This document shows, in pieces, positions 8,337 to 17,157 of a stretch of DNA of 27,291 nucleotides (positions are counted from its first letter, which is position 1; every line of letters starts with the position of its first letter). Position numbers and translations under genes: made by a program. The notes below the pieces were generated by a model. It saw only the letters and a list, made by a program, of their open reading frames with translations, searched no databases and had not been told where the DNA came from. The DNA is from an uncultured Alphaproteobacteria bacterium (GTDB lineage Bacteria > Pseudomonadota > Alphaproteobacteria > CAAHEQ01 > UBA3637): contig CALGXF010000065.1 of assembly GCA_937935995.1 (NCBI GenBank), positions 1 to 27,291 of the forward strand. The letters run 5' to 3'.

Positions 8337-10105
8337 TTTGCCCACCATGTCGATAAAGACATTCCCTTTTGCGGCACGACATCCGGCATGCCGAATTTAT
8401 TCCAATAAATCAGATGCGTTTGCGGGCTGTACCAATGCGGCACAACATACCACCCGTTTAATAAAACCCTGTCCAACGCCCGCGTCGCCGTTACCAAATC
8501 CGACCGGTCTTTGGCCGCAATAACACGCTCGATTAAATCATCCACAACAGGATCTCGAATGCCGGCAAAATTATAGCTGCCCGGCTGGTCTGCCGACGCT
8601 GACCCCCAAAAATAACGTTGTTCATTGCCGGGACTTAACGATTGCCCCCATACAAACACAAACATATCGTAATCGAACGTGTCCAAACGATGTTTATATT
8701 GCATCACGTCCATCACCCGCACAGAAGCCTGAATTCCCAATTTTTTCAAATTACGCAAATAAGGCAACACAATTCGCTCCCACGCAGCCGCTCCGGACGT
8801 ATCCAGCAAAATTTCGAATTCAAACGGCACACCGGCCGCATTTTTCAAAAGGCCGTCCTGTACCGTCCAACCGGCTTCTTTCAATAAATCCAACGCCTGC
8901 ATCAATCGCGCACGCAACTGTCCGCTTTCGATATCCAGAAAGGTAACAGCCGTCGTCAACACAGACGCATCCAATTGTGTCCCATAGGATTCCAACAACG
9001 CCTTTTCCGCACCGGTCGGTACCCCCGACGAGGCCAGTTCCGAATTATCAAAATAACTGGTTGTTCGTTGATAAGCGCCATAAAATAAATTGTCATTCGA
9101 CCATTTAAAATCAAAAGCCAACGCCAAAGCTTGGCGCACGCGTTTATCGGCAAAAACAGGCCGACGCGTGTTAAAAACAAATCCCTGCATCCCGCTCGGC
9201 AACCCGTGTTTGAACGCTTTTTGAATGACGCGCCCTTCTTTTAACGCCGGCATATCCCGATAAGCCGTTGCCCACTTTTTGGCTTCGTTTTCCACCCGAA
9301 TATCATAAGCCCCCGCTTTAAACGCTTCTACCGCCACCGTCGTATCCCGATAAATGTCAAACCGAATTTCATCAAAATTATATTGGCCTTTATGAACCGG
9401 TAAATCTTGCGCCCAATAATCGGGATTGCGCCGATAAACCACATATCGATTCACTTCAAAATCAACCACTTGATACGGCCCTGACCCAAGCGGCGGAACC
9501 AACGTTGTTGCCGTAAAATCTTTACCGACCCAATCTTTTTTGCTCAACACCGGCATTTGCCCCAAAATCAACGGCAATTCCCGATTGTCGCCGGATTGAA
9601 AGGTAAAAACCACGCGCCTGTCCCCTTCGGCCGTCACTGTTTCAACATCTTTGAAATAATACCGATACTGCGGAATGCCTTTTTCTTTCAATGTTTCAAA
9701 CGAAAACACCACATCTTCGGCCGTCACCGGCGTCCCGTCGTGAAAACGAGCCAACGGATTCAAATTAAAAGTTACGCCTGTTCTATCTTCGGGCAACTCG
9801 ATTGATTCGGCCAGCAACCCATATTGCGAAAACGGTTCATCCAAACTTTCAACCATCAGCGTATCAAACAAATATCCGGTACCGGGAGCCGGCGTTCCTT
9901 TGACGGAAAACGGGTTAAACGTATCAAAACCGCCGAACGAAGCTTGTTTTAAAACGCCGCCTTTGGGCGCATCGGGGTTGACATAATCAAAGTGTGTGAA
10001 ATCAGCGGCGTATTTGACATCTCCGTGCATGGCCAACCCGTGAACCGGTTCAGCCGCCAACGCCGTTTGACACATCATAAGCAATCCGATGAGTACCGCT
10101 TTCAT
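8333..10105 (-). CDS. yejA: Periplasmic peptide-binding protein YejA (SBP family 5)
   Basis: Substrate-binding subunit delivering peptides to YejBEF in the periplasm. 590 residues with a signal peptide (residues 1-17, likely cut at ALA/AEP). The mature start HGLAMHGDVKYAADFTHFDY with VNPDAPKGG is typical of the YejA branch of extracellular solute-binding family 5. No lipobox, so soluble rather than lipid-anchored. It is the first yej gene here, preceded after 3 bases by the stop of a two-TM protein gene. Order yejA-B-E-F is as in enterobacteria. Confidence 0.95.
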   Translation of the reverse strand: MKAVLIGLLMMCQTALAAEPVHGLAMHGDVKYAADFTHFDYVNPDAPKGGVLKQASFGGFDTFNPFSVKGTPAPGTGYLFDTLMVESLDEPFSQYGLLAESIELPEDRTGVTFNLNPLARFHDGTPVTAEDVVFSFETLKEKGIPQYRYYFKDVETVTAEGDRRVVFTFQSGDNRELPLILGQMPVLSKKDWVGKDFTATTLVPPLGSGPYQVVDFEVNRYVVYRRNPDYWAQDLPVHKGQYNFDEIRFDIYRDTTVAVEAFKAGAYDIRVENEAKKWATAYRDMPALKEGRVIQKAFKHGLPSGMQGFVFNTRRPVFADKRVRQALALAFDFKWSNDNLFYGAYQRTTSYFDNSELASSGVPTGAEKALLESYGTQLDASVLTTAVTFLDIESGQLRARLMQALDLLKEAGWTVQDGLLKNAAGVPFEFEILLDTSGAAAWERIVLPYLRNLKKLGIQASVRVMDVMQYKHRLDTFDYDMFVFVWGQSLSPGNEQRYFWGSASADQPGSYNFAGIRDPVVDDLIERVIAAKDRSDLVTATRALDRVLLNGWYVVPHWYSPQTHLIYWNKFGMPDVVPQKGMSLSTWWAK

Positions 10106-10108
10106 ACG

Positions 10109-10564
10109 TTATCCTTTAAAATGTAAATCAATGTCATCGGGCAATTCGATGTCTTTGTATTTAGCAATCGGTTCGTCTTTAGAAATCGTCATGACCGTTT
10201 TTTCTTCAAACGGCAACGGATAAGTCTGCGTGTCGCGCTCTTCCAACTCCGATTGCAGTTGCTGACCAATCAACGCATGAATGGATTGTTCGTGCGAAAC
10301 AAAGTCTTTTTGAATGGAGGCCAGCCAATCTTTGAAAATCAGCTGATTTTTCTTCATTTCCACAGCAATGTAAATAAATGCCAGCGCCGATGCAATCATC
10401 ATCACCGGCAAAAACAATGCGATTAAGAAAATCAAAACGTTAACAAGACCGCCTTTTAAAATCTCGCCCAACCCGCCCATACGCACAATATATTGAACCA
10501 ACACCGCCAGCCACACAACGGCTGTACTGACCGCAAAGCTTAAAAAAGCCACAAACCCGAGCAT
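10109..10564 (-). CDS. Two-TM protein of unknown function, first large gene of yej operon
   Basis: The start at 10564 is chosen because AAGGAG lies 6 bases upstream; the longer frame to 10618 would cover the gene of the tiny peptide and lacks a ribosome site. 151 residues: membrane helices at about 3-25 (GFVAFLSFAVSTAVVWLAVL) and 40-65 (LVNVLIFLIALFLPVMMIAS), then a cytoplasmic or periplasmic tail of about 80 residues, likely helical up to about residue 115, ending in acidic IELPDDIDLHFKG. The stop lies 3 bases from the yejA ATG, so the two are surely co-transcribed. Family not recognised. Confidence 0.75.
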   Translation of the reverse strand: MLGFVAFLSFAVSTAVVWLAVLVQYIVRMGGLGEILKGGLVNVLIFLIALFLPVMMIASALAFIYIAVEMKKNQLIFKDWLASIQKDFVSHEQSIHALIGQQLQSELEERDTQTYPLPFEEKTVMTISKDEPIAKYKDIELPDDIDLHFKG

Positions 10565-10574
10565 TCTTTTCTCC

Positions 10575-10649
10575 TTAATGCAAATAAGAGGCAATATAAA
10601 ACAGCAAACCGAACGCAACCGCCAAAATCAATAAAAATTGAACCATCAT
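10575..10649 (-). CDS. 24-residue hydrophobic peptide heading the yej operon
   Basis: ATG at 10649 (or the next codon) is preceded at 1 to 8 bases by AGGAAAGG, and the frame runs to TAA at 10577-10575. The peptide begins MMVQFLLILAVAFGLL and ends IASYLH, one membrane helix of about 18 residues. The stop codon sits immediately before the AAGGAG ribosome site of the next gene, which looks like deliberate operon packing. No family known; single-helix small proteins of this kind are easily missed. The evidence is ribosome site, composition and position only. Confidence 0.5.
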   Translation of the reverse strand: MMVQFLLILAVAFGLLFYIASYLH

Positions 10650-10694
10650 CCTTTCCTTTTCACAAATGTTTCATGTAAACCGCTGGACTTTTTT

Positions 10695-10700
10695 TATAAT
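10695..10700 (+). promoter_or_regulatory. Candidate -10 element of accA
   Basis: A perfect TATAAT lies 45 bases before the accA ATG in the 96-base gap between the divergent yej cluster and accA. No convincing -35 hexamer is seen at 16-18 bases upstream, so strength and factor use are uncertain. Confidence 0.4.
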
Positions 10701-10745
10701 AGCGTGTATTTTATGGAAAAACCATTAAAATATGAAGGATGTACG

Positions 10746-11693
10746 ATGAAAGCTTTGGATTTTGAAAAAAATATTGTAGAAGTTGAAGAAAAAATCGACG
10801 CTTTGCGCCATTTGACGGACTCGTCGGAATTGAATATCGCCGATGAAGTCAAGCGCTTGGAAGACAAGCTTCAAAAGCAAATGGAAAGCACGTATAAAAA
10901 ATTGACGCCGTGGCAAAAGGCGCAAGTGGCTCGCCACGAAGCACGCCCGCAAACCAGCGATTATATTGCGGCGCTCATTCAGGACTTTGTCCCGCTTGCC
11001 GGCGACAGAAACTTTGCGGATGATAAGGCCATCATCGGCGGCATCGGTCGGTTCAACGGCCGCACGGTTATGGTTATCGGGCATGAACGCGGCAAAGACA
11101 CGCAAAGCCGATTGGAACATAACTTCGGCATGGCCAAACCCGAAGGATATCGCAAAGCCATTCGATTAATGAAACTGGCCGACCACTTTAAAATTCCGGT
11201 TTTGACATTTGTGGACACAGCCGGGGCTTTTCCGGGCATGGAAGGCGAAGAACGCGGTCAGGCCGAAGCCATTGCCAGTGCGATGGATGCCACTTTCGGG
11301 TTAACGGTGCCGGTGATTGCCACCATTATCGGCGAAGGCGGTTCCGGCGGCGCCATTGCAATTGCAACGGGCAACTCCGTGCTGATGTTGGATAATTCGA
11401 TTTATTCCGTGATTTCGCCGGAAGGATGTGCTTCCATTTTATGGAAAGATGCCAAAAAAGCATCAACGGCGGCCGAAACACTGCACTTAACGGCGGCTGA
11501 TTTGTTTAAATTAAAAGTCATCGACGAAATCATCGAAGAACCGTTAGGCGGGGCGCATCGGCATCCGCAGGAAACCATTGAAGCGGTCGGGAAAGTCATT
11601 GACCGGTATTTGACGACTTTTGACAACATGCCGCCCGAAATCATCAAAAAACAACGGCAAGATAAATTCTTGGCCATGACACGGTTGGATTAA
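10746..11693 (+). CDS. accA: Acetyl-CoA carboxylase carboxyltransferase subunit alpha
   Basis: Alpha half of the carboxyltransferase that moves CO2 from carboxybiotin to acetyl-CoA, the first step of fatty acid synthesis. 315 residues, the normal length. The start at 10746 (MKALDFEKNIVEVEEKIDAL) follows GAAGGA at 7 bases; the frame is open upstream but the extra residues are not AccA-like. Family landmarks: coiled-coil N-terminus, FVPLAGDRNFADDKAIIGGI, VDTAGAFPGMEGEERGQAEA, and the glycine-rich IGEGGSGGAIAI. The stop overlaps the convergent ispH stop by 4 bases. accD is not in the window. Confidence 0.97.
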   Translation: MKALDFEKNIVEVEEKIDALRHLTDSSELNIADEVKRLEDKLQKQMESTYKKLTPWQKAQVARHEARPQTSDYIAALIQDFVPLAGDRNFADDKAIIGGIGRFNGRTVMVIGHERGKDTQSRLEHNFGMAKPEGYRKAIRLMKLADHFKIPVLTFVDTAGAFPGMEGEERGQAEAIASAMDATFGLTVPVIATIIGEGGSGGAIAIATGNSVLMLDNSIYSVISPEGCASILWKDAKKASTAAETLHLTAADLFKLKVIDEIIEEPLGGAHRHPQETIEAVGKVIDRYLTTFDNMPPEIIKKQRQDKFLAMTRLD

Positions 11694-12529
11694 CGCGTCA
11701 GTTTTTGATAAACCGCCTGAACAATTGATTCCGGCGCCGAAGCAGAGGCTGTCAGGCCGATAACGCCCGATAAAATCAAGGCTTCCGTATCGGCCGGCGT
11801 TTCAATTAAATAAGCAGGGCATCCGGCAGCTTGAGCAACATCAACCAATTCGCGCGAATTGCTGGAATGCGTATCGCCGACGACCAAAATAACGTCACAC
11901 ACGTGCGCCGCGTCGCGAACAGCTTCCTGACGCATTGTCGTTGCCCGGCACATCGTGTGCTTCGGCGGAACAATTAACGCCGGATAACGTTCTGACAGAG
12001 CCGCTAAAACCGAATCGACTTTTGTCGCCGACAGTGTCGTTTGCATCACACATCCGACTTTATCAAAGTCCGGCAACTGCCTCACATCAGCGGGCGATGA
12101 AACAACAAAACTGTTTTGAACTTGTCCTTGAATACCGACCACTTCCGCATGGCCTTTTTTGCCAATGATTAAAACAGCCGCTCCGGCCGCCTCCAATCGC
12201 TTGGCCGCCGCGTGCACTTTCTTGACAAACGGACACGTTGCATCCACAACCGGACATCCTTTATCAGCCAACGCCTTATAAACATCCGAACCGGCACCGT
12301 GCGCCGATATCACCACGCACGCCCCATCCGGAATGCCCGACACATTTTCCACAAAATGAAATCCTTTGGCCTGATAGGTGGCCACAACCTGTTTGTTATG
12401 GACGATTTCATGAAAAACAAATGGCGGCGTACCGGTTTGCTCATCCAATATTTTCAACGCCCGACACACCCCGAAACAAAAGCCGCGCGGTTCAATTAAA
12501 GTTACTTTCAGATTCTTTTGACAACTCAT
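11690..12529 (-). CDS. ispH: 4-hydroxy-3-methylbut-2-enyl diphosphate reductase
   Basis: Last enzyme of the MEP isoprenoid route, reducing HMBPP to IPP and DMAPP with a [4Fe-4S] cluster. 279 residues, short for the family (about 310) because of a compact C-terminus. The three cluster cysteines are C18 (RGFCFGV), C99 (DATCPFV) and C194 (HTMCRAT). Substrate residues are visible: H44 in EIVHNKQVV, H77 in SAHG, TTMRQEAV and GDTHSSNSREL. No ribosome site precedes the only reasonable ATG, and a promoter-like element ends 7 bases before it, so the mRNA may be leaderless. Confidence 0.95.
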   Translation of the reverse strand: MSCQKNLKVTLIEPRGFCFGVCRALKILDEQTGTPPFVFHEIVHNKQVVATYQAKGFHFVENVSGIPDGACVVISAHGAGSDVYKALADKGCPVVDATCPFVKKVHAAAKRLEAAGAAVLIIGKKGHAEVVGIQGQVQNSFVVSSPADVRQLPDFDKVGCVMQTTLSATKVDSVLAALSERYPALIVPPKHTMCRATTMRQEAVRDAAHVCDVILVVGDTHSSNSRELVDVAQAAGCPAYLIETPADTEALILSGVIGLTASASAPESIVQAVYQKLTR

Positions 12530-12536
12530 GTATGAC

Positions 12537-12564
12537 AGGATAATGAAATCCGCAAATTTCGCAA
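12537..12564 (-). promoter_or_regulatory. Candidate ispH promoter positioned for a leaderless mRNA
   Basis: On the minus strand TTGCGA (12564-12559), 16 bases, TATCCT (12542-12537), then 7 bases to the ispH ATG. Each hexamer matches about 4/6. If used, transcription would begin at or next to the A of the start codon. Confidence 0.35.
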
Positions 12565-12572
12565 TAAAAAAG

Positions 12573-12601
12573 TTGGAAAAACAACCAAAAGCCGCTATAG
12601 T
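12573..12601 (+). promoter_or_regulatory. Candidate tkt promoter
   Basis: TTGGAA (12573-12578), a 17-base spacer and TATAGT (12596-12601) match the sigma-70 consensus 4/6 and 5/6, 25 bases before the tkt ATG. Confidence 0.55.
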
Positions 12602-12625
12602 GAGAAAAAAGAAAGGAATTTCAAA

Positions 12626-14605
12626 ATGGCAGACTTAAAAATGAGGGCAAACGCCGTACGCATGTTGGCTGTAGAAGCTGTTCAAAAAGCCAAATCCGGT
12701 CATCCGGGCGCACCGCTCGGCATGGCAGACGTTGCAACCGTTTTATGGTCGTCCTTTTTAAAATTCGATGCCTCCTGCCCCGATTGGCCGGACAGAGACA
12801 GATTCGTTTTATCTGCCGGACATGCATCGGCCATGTTGTATAGCTTGCTTTATTTAACGGGATTTCAAGACGCCACACTGGATGATTTAAAAAATTTCCG
12901 CCAATTGTCGTCTAAAATGGCCGGTCATCCGGAATACGGGCTTTTGGCCGGCGTGGAAGCAACAACCGGCCCGCTGGGACAAGGAATCGGAATGGGCGTC
13001 GGCATGGCGTTGGCCGAAAAAATCTTAAATGCTCGGTTCGGTGCGGACTTGGTTCATCATTACACATATGTGATGGCCGGTGACGGATGTTTGATGGAAG
13101 GCTTGTCCGAAGAAGCGATTTCTTTGGCCGGGCATTTAAAATTAAACAAATTAATTGTTTTTTGGGATAACAATAATGTCACGATTGACGGAAAAGCCTC
13201 GTTAACATCATCGACGGATCAACATCTGCGGTTTCAGGCAAACGGTTGGACAGTGTTATCGGTTGACGGACACAATCCGGATGACATCAAAGCTGCCATT
13301 GCGCAAGCTCACACACATGAAACGCCGACATTGATTGATTGCAAAACAACCATCGGGTACGGGGCGCCGACCAAAGCCGGCACATCGGCCGCGCACGGAG
13401 CACCTTTGGGTGTTGATGAAATCAACGGATTAAAACAAGCTTTGCACTGGCCGTATGATGCTTTTGACGTGCCGCAAGACCTTTTGGATGAATGGCGGCA
13501 AGTCGGCCAACGCGGAAAAGACGCCCGCTTAAACTGGGAAAAACGGTTGAAGGCTTCGCCCGAAAAGGATACTTTTATTCGGTGCGTTATTGATAAACGG
13601 TTGCCCGATACATGGGAGTCAATTTGGGCAACATATAAAGAAAAATTGATTGAAGAAAAACCGGTGCTGGCAACCCGCAAAGCGTCTCAAAATGCGCTTC
13701 AAGTCCTTGTGCCGGTTCTTCCCGAACTGGTCGGCGGATCAGCGGATTTAAGTGCTTCCAACTTGACCAAAACGCCGGACCACACAGACATTTTCGCCGG
13801 TCATTTTAACGGCAATTACGTGAACTATGGCATTCGCGAGCATGCGATGGGTGCCGCCATGAACGGCATGGCATTGCATGGCGGCATTATTCCGTACGGC
13901 GGGACATTTTTGGTGTTTGCCGATTATTTAAAGCCGGCATTGCGGTTGTCGGCCTTGATGAAACAACGGGTCATTTATGTATTAACGCACGATTCCATCG
14001 GCGTCGGCGAAGACGGCCCGACGCATCAGCCGATTGAACAGCTGGCAATGATACGCGCCACACCGAACGTGTTGGTATTCCGGCCGTGTGATGCTTTGGA
14101 AACGGCGGAAAGCTGGGAAACGGCATTAAAGCATGACGCCCAACCGTCGGCGTTGATTTTAACGCGCCAGGCATTGCCTTTTTTACGAACGAGTGCTGTC
14201 ACCAATCAAACAGCCAACGGCGCCTACATTTTATCGGAAGCCGCCGGCGCACGGGATGTCACGTTGATTGCCACCGGTTCGGAAGTTCAATTGGCCGTCG
14301 AAGCGCAACAGCAATTAAAAGAAATGAACATTGAAGCGGCTGTTGTCTCCATGCCATGTCAAGAACTGTTTAATCGGCAACCGGTATCTTATCAAAATCA
14401 CATTTTGGGAACGGCGCCCCGCGTCGCCATTGAAGCTTTGTCTGATTTCGGATGGCATCGATATGCGGATAAGGTCGTATCCATGACGGGCTTTGGCGCA
14501 TCGGCACCGGCCAAAGACTTGTTCGAACGATTCGGCCTCACGACGGCGCACGTGGTTGAGACGGTTTTATCGCTTATCAAGGAGACGAAAAATGCGGCTT
14601 TATAA
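12626..14605 (+). CDS. tkt: Transketolase
   Basis: Thiamine-diphosphate enzyme moving two-carbon units between sugar phosphates in the pentose phosphate pathway. 659 residues, the normal length. The ATG follows GAAAGGAA. The N-terminal half has KSGHPGAPLGMAD, the TPP-binding GDGCLMEG at 152-159 and WDNNNVTIDG at 180-189; the middle domain has the catalytic glutamate in NYGIREHAMGAAMNG and HDSIGVGEDGPTHQP. The C-terminal domain is complete. The 3' end overlaps the next gene by 14 bases. With the aldolase further down it forms a carbon-metabolism run. Confidence 0.97.
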   Translation: MADLKMRANAVRMLAVEAVQKAKSGHPGAPLGMADVATVLWSSFLKFDASCPDWPDRDRFVLSAGHASAMLYSLLYLTGFQDATLDDLKNFRQLSSKMAGHPEYGLLAGVEATTGPLGQGIGMGVGMALAEKILNARFGADLVHHYTYVMAGDGCLMEGLSEEAISLAGHLKLNKLIVFWDNNNVTIDGKASLTSSTDQHLRFQANGWTVLSVDGHNPDDIKAAIAQAHTHETPTLIDCKTTIGYGAPTKAGTSAAHGAPLGVDEINGLKQALHWPYDAFDVPQDLLDEWRQVGQRGKDARLNWEKRLKASPEKDTFIRCVIDKRLPDTWESIWATYKEKLIEEKPVLATRKASQNALQVLVPVLPELVGGSADLSASNLTKTPDHTDIFAGHFNGNYVNYGIREHAMGAAMNGMALHGGIIPYGGTFLVFADYLKPALRLSALMKQRVIYVLTHDSIGVGEDGPTHQPIEQLAMIRATPNVLVFRPCDALETAESWETALKHDAQPSALILTRQALPFLRTSAVTNQTANGAYILSEAAGARDVTLIATGSEVQLAVEAQQQLKEMNIEAAVVSMPCQELFNRQPVSYQNHILGTAPRVAIEALSDFGWHRYADKVVSMTGFGASAPAKDLFERFGLTTAHVVETVLSLIKETKNAAL

Positions 14606-15569
14606 ACATCTGGCTTTGTGGGAAGAAGCAAAACTGATTACGGCCAAACAAAGCGCCGCCATTTGGGAGTTTGAACAAAACAGAGGATGCGGCCGGGCGC
14701 GATTGGCTTTTTTGTTGCTGGGTATTTTTTGCATCGGATTAGGTCTTATCGGATTAATTGCTTCCAATTGGCAAGCGATTCCCGATTCTGTTAAACTCAT
14801 CGGTTGCTTTACGCTTTTAGCGGTGGTGTTAAGCATGGCTTACGGCGCCGATACACGGCAAAAAGAAACAGTGTTTGAAATGATGTTGTTTGCCGGGTTC
14901 ATCATGGTCGGTGCAACCATCGGGTTGGTCAGTCAAATTTATCATTTGCCGGCCGATATTGACAAAGGCTTGTTAACATGGGCTTTTATTTCTTTACCGC
15001 TTGTGGTTTTAAGCGGGCGGTTGGCGTTGCCTTTGCTGTGGATTCCGGTTCTGCTGGGCGGATGGCCGCTGTGGCAGATGTTGGAACCGTTTTTTGATTG
15101 GTGGGAAACGATGCCCTATATCGGAACACTGGTCGCCGGCGGGTTCTTTGCCGTTTTGGCCGGTGCCGCTCGGTTCGTTCAAAAAATTTACCCCGAATGT
15201 GCTTTGTCCAAAGCCGTGTTTGTGTGGAGTCTTTTCGCCCTTTATTTAAGCTTTATAAACGGCGATATTCTGATTCGTAACATGTCGGCATCAGCCGGTG
15301 TAGGATTGATCAAAAGTCTGCTTCTCATGTTGCCGTTCATCGGTGCCATGACGTATATCAGTTATGCAACGGATCACTTAAAGTCTTTTTATGCCAATAT
15401 CATTCTCGGCGGATGTTATTTCTTTTCGCTTTATTTAACAGCCTTTTATTCGTTGGCCACCACCGGTATCGGATTGATTATTTCGGGCTTGTTGATAATC
15501 GGATTTGCGCTGATGTTTCATAAAATCTGCGTTGTGGTGCGCGTCGTGAAAGGAAAAGCTTTGTCATGA
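14592..15569 (+). CDS. DUF2157 multi-pass membrane protein
   Basis: The start at 14592 (MRLYKHLALWEEAKLITAKQ) has AAGGAG 8 bases upstream and overlaps the tkt end by 14 bases. 325 residues. The N-terminal cytoplasmic helical part (LWEEAKLITAKQSAAIWEFE) followed by FLLLGIFCIGLGLIGLIASNW and W-x-x-I-P is the DUF2157 signature. About eight membrane helices follow. Function unknown. In many proteobacteria DUF2157 genes sit directly before a GDYXXLXY gene, as here with a 4-base overlap, so the two products probably act together in the membrane. Confidence 0.88.
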   Translation: MRLYKHLALWEEAKLITAKQSAAIWEFEQNRGCGRARLAFLLLGIFCIGLGLIGLIASNWQAIPDSVKLIGCFTLLAVVLSMAYGADTRQKETVFEMMLFAGFIMVGATIGLVSQIYHLPADIDKGLLTWAFISLPLVVLSGRLALPLLWIPVLLGGWPLWQMLEPFFDWWETMPYIGTLVAGGFFAVLAGAARFVQKIYPECALSKAVFVWSLFALYLSFINGDILIRNMSASAGVGLIKSLLLMLPFIGAMTYISYATDHLKSFYANIILGGCYFFSLYLTAFYSLATTGIGLIISGLLIIGFALMFHKICVVVRVVKGKALS

Positions 15570-16006
15570 AACGTTACATATTTGCCTTGTTTTTATCTGT
15601 CCCGTTTTTCTTGCTGCTGGCTTGGACGGTCGGGTTGCATTATCAAAAGATTAACATGCCGGAAGTCATTTTACCGATAACAGGTTATGACCCGCGCGAT
15701 TTGCTGGCCGGGCATTACATTCGGTATCAAATTGATTGGGACAATGCCGATTGCGACCAATTTGAAAACGGCTTTTGCCCGATAGAGGCCTTTGAAGACA
15801 ATCGAATGGGGTTCCACCGGTTTTATATTCCGGAAAATTTTGCGCGTGTGTTGAACACAGCTTTTATCACGGGGATGCACAACGGCGAAAAAGTGTCGTT
15901 TCATGTTGTGTATGCCTATCAAGACGGGGTCAAACCGATTCCAAAACGCCTGCTGATAAATGGAAAAGATTGGCAGGAAACCATTACTAACAACAAAGGA
16001 GAATAA
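15566..16006 (+). CDS. GDYXXLXY-domain membrane-anchored protein
   Basis: 146 residues. One N-terminal membrane helix (about 4-25) and then the family motif in the form TGYDPRDLLAGHYIRYQID, where the usual GDY...L.Y is GHYIRYQ. The remainder is a compact periplasmic domain with two close cysteines (DCDQFENGFCP) that may form a disulfide. The ATG overlaps the DUF2157 stop (ATGA). The 3' end contains the AAAGGAG ribosome site of the aldolase gene. Function unknown beyond the partnership with DUF2157. Confidence 0.85.
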   Translation: MKRYIFALFLSVPFFLLLAWTVGLHYQKINMPEVILPITGYDPRDLLAGHYIRYQIDWDNADCDQFENGFCPIEAFEDNRMGFHRFYIPENFARVLNTAFITGMHNGEKVSFHVVYAYQDGVKPIPKRLLINGKDWQETITNNKGE

Positions 16007-16008
16007 CG

Positions 16009-17073
16009 ATGTCAATGGTAAGTTTAAGACAATTATTGGATCACGCAGCCGAACACGGATACGGGATTCCGGCATTTAACGTCAACAACATGGAACAAGT
16101 GTTGGCGATTTTGGCGGCGGCCAAGAAAATGGATGCGCCGGTGATTATTCAAGCCTCTAAAGGGGCCAGAGGCTACGCCAACGATGCGATGCTGAAACAT
16201 TTGATGCTGGGCGCTGTGGAAATGTACCCGGATATGCCGATTTGTTTGCACCAAGATCACGGGTCTTCCGTTGATATTTGCTATTCGGCGATGACAAACG
16301 GCTTTACATCCGTGATGATGGACGGGTCTTTGGAAGCCGACGGTAAAACACCGGCCAGCCATGCTTACAATGCGGATGTAACGCGCAAAGTATCTACTGT
16401 TGCGCATGCAGTCGGCGTGTCGGTCGAAGGGGAAATCGGTGTTATCGGGTCTTTGGAAACCGGCAAAGGCGACAAAGAAGACGGACACGGATTTGAAGGG
16501 ACTTTGGATAAATCCAAACTGTTAACAGACCCGGATGATGCTGTTCAATTTGTGAAAGAAACACATGTGGATGCTTTGGCTGTTGCCATCGGAACCAGCC
16601 ACGGGGCTTATAAATTCACCCGCAAACCGGACGGTGCTATTTTATCCATTGAAACCATCAAGAAAATTCATGAAAAATTGCCGAACACGCACTTGGTTAT
16701 GCACGGTTCGTCGTCCGTTCCGCAAGATTTACAAGACATTATTAATGCTTACGGCGGAAACATGCCGCAAACATACGGCGTGCCGGTTGAAGAAATTCAA
16801 GAAGGCATTAAACACGGCGTACGCAAAATCAACGTCGACACGGATTTGCGGATGGCAATGACGGGGGCTATTCGGAAAGTCTTCACGGAAAAACCGGAAG
16901 AATTTGACCCGCGTAAATATTTGAAACCGGCGATGGAAGCCATGCAAAAAGTCTGCGAAGCCAGATATGAAGCCTTCGGTGCTGCCGGTTGGGCATCAAC
17001 CATCAAAGCGATTCCTTTGTCGGAAATGGCCAAACGGTACAAAGCCGGCGAATTGGATCCGGAAATTCGTTAA
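16009..17073 (+). CDS. fba: Class II fructose-bisphosphate aldolase
   Basis: Zinc-dependent aldolase of glycolysis/gluconeogenesis that splits fructose 1,6-bisphosphate into two triose phosphates. 354 residues, typical of the class IIB branch. The start at 16009 follows AAAGGAGAATAAC. Landmarks: NVNNMEQVLAI, the catalytic/zinc region LHQDHGS (81-86), SVMMDGS, VEGEIGVIGS, AIGTSHGAYK with a zinc-type His, VMHGSSSVP with a second one, and NVDTDLR for phosphate binding. A good terminator follows, so it is the last gene of the tkt run. Confidence 0.96.
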   Translation: MSMVSLRQLLDHAAEHGYGIPAFNVNNMEQVLAILAAAKKMDAPVIIQASKGARGYANDAMLKHLMLGAVEMYPDMPICLHQDHGSSVDICYSAMTNGFTSVMMDGSLEADGKTPASHAYNADVTRKVSTVAHAVGVSVEGEIGVIGSLETGKGDKEDGHGFEGTLDKSKLLTDPDDAVQFVKETHVDALAVAIGTSHGAYKFTRKPDGAILSIETIKKIHEKLPNTHLVMHGSSSVPQDLQDIINAYGGNMPQTYGVPVEEIQEGIKHGVRKINVDTDLRMAMTGAIRKVFTEKPEEFDPRKYLKPAMEAMQKVCEARYEAFGAAGWASTIKAIPLSEMAKRYKAGELDPEIR

Positions 17074-17074
17074 G

Positions 17075-17103
17075 AAAGAGGGAGCGAACCGCTCCCTTTT
17101 TTA
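17075..17103 (+). terminator. Rho-independent terminator after the aldolase gene
   Basis: GGGAGCG (17080-17086), loop AAC, CGCTCCC (17090-17096), then T6. Confidence 0.9.
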
Positions 17104-17157
17104 TTATAACCACGTACCGGTGCAGCCGTTCTCCCAAACGAGACATCCCCCGACCAC

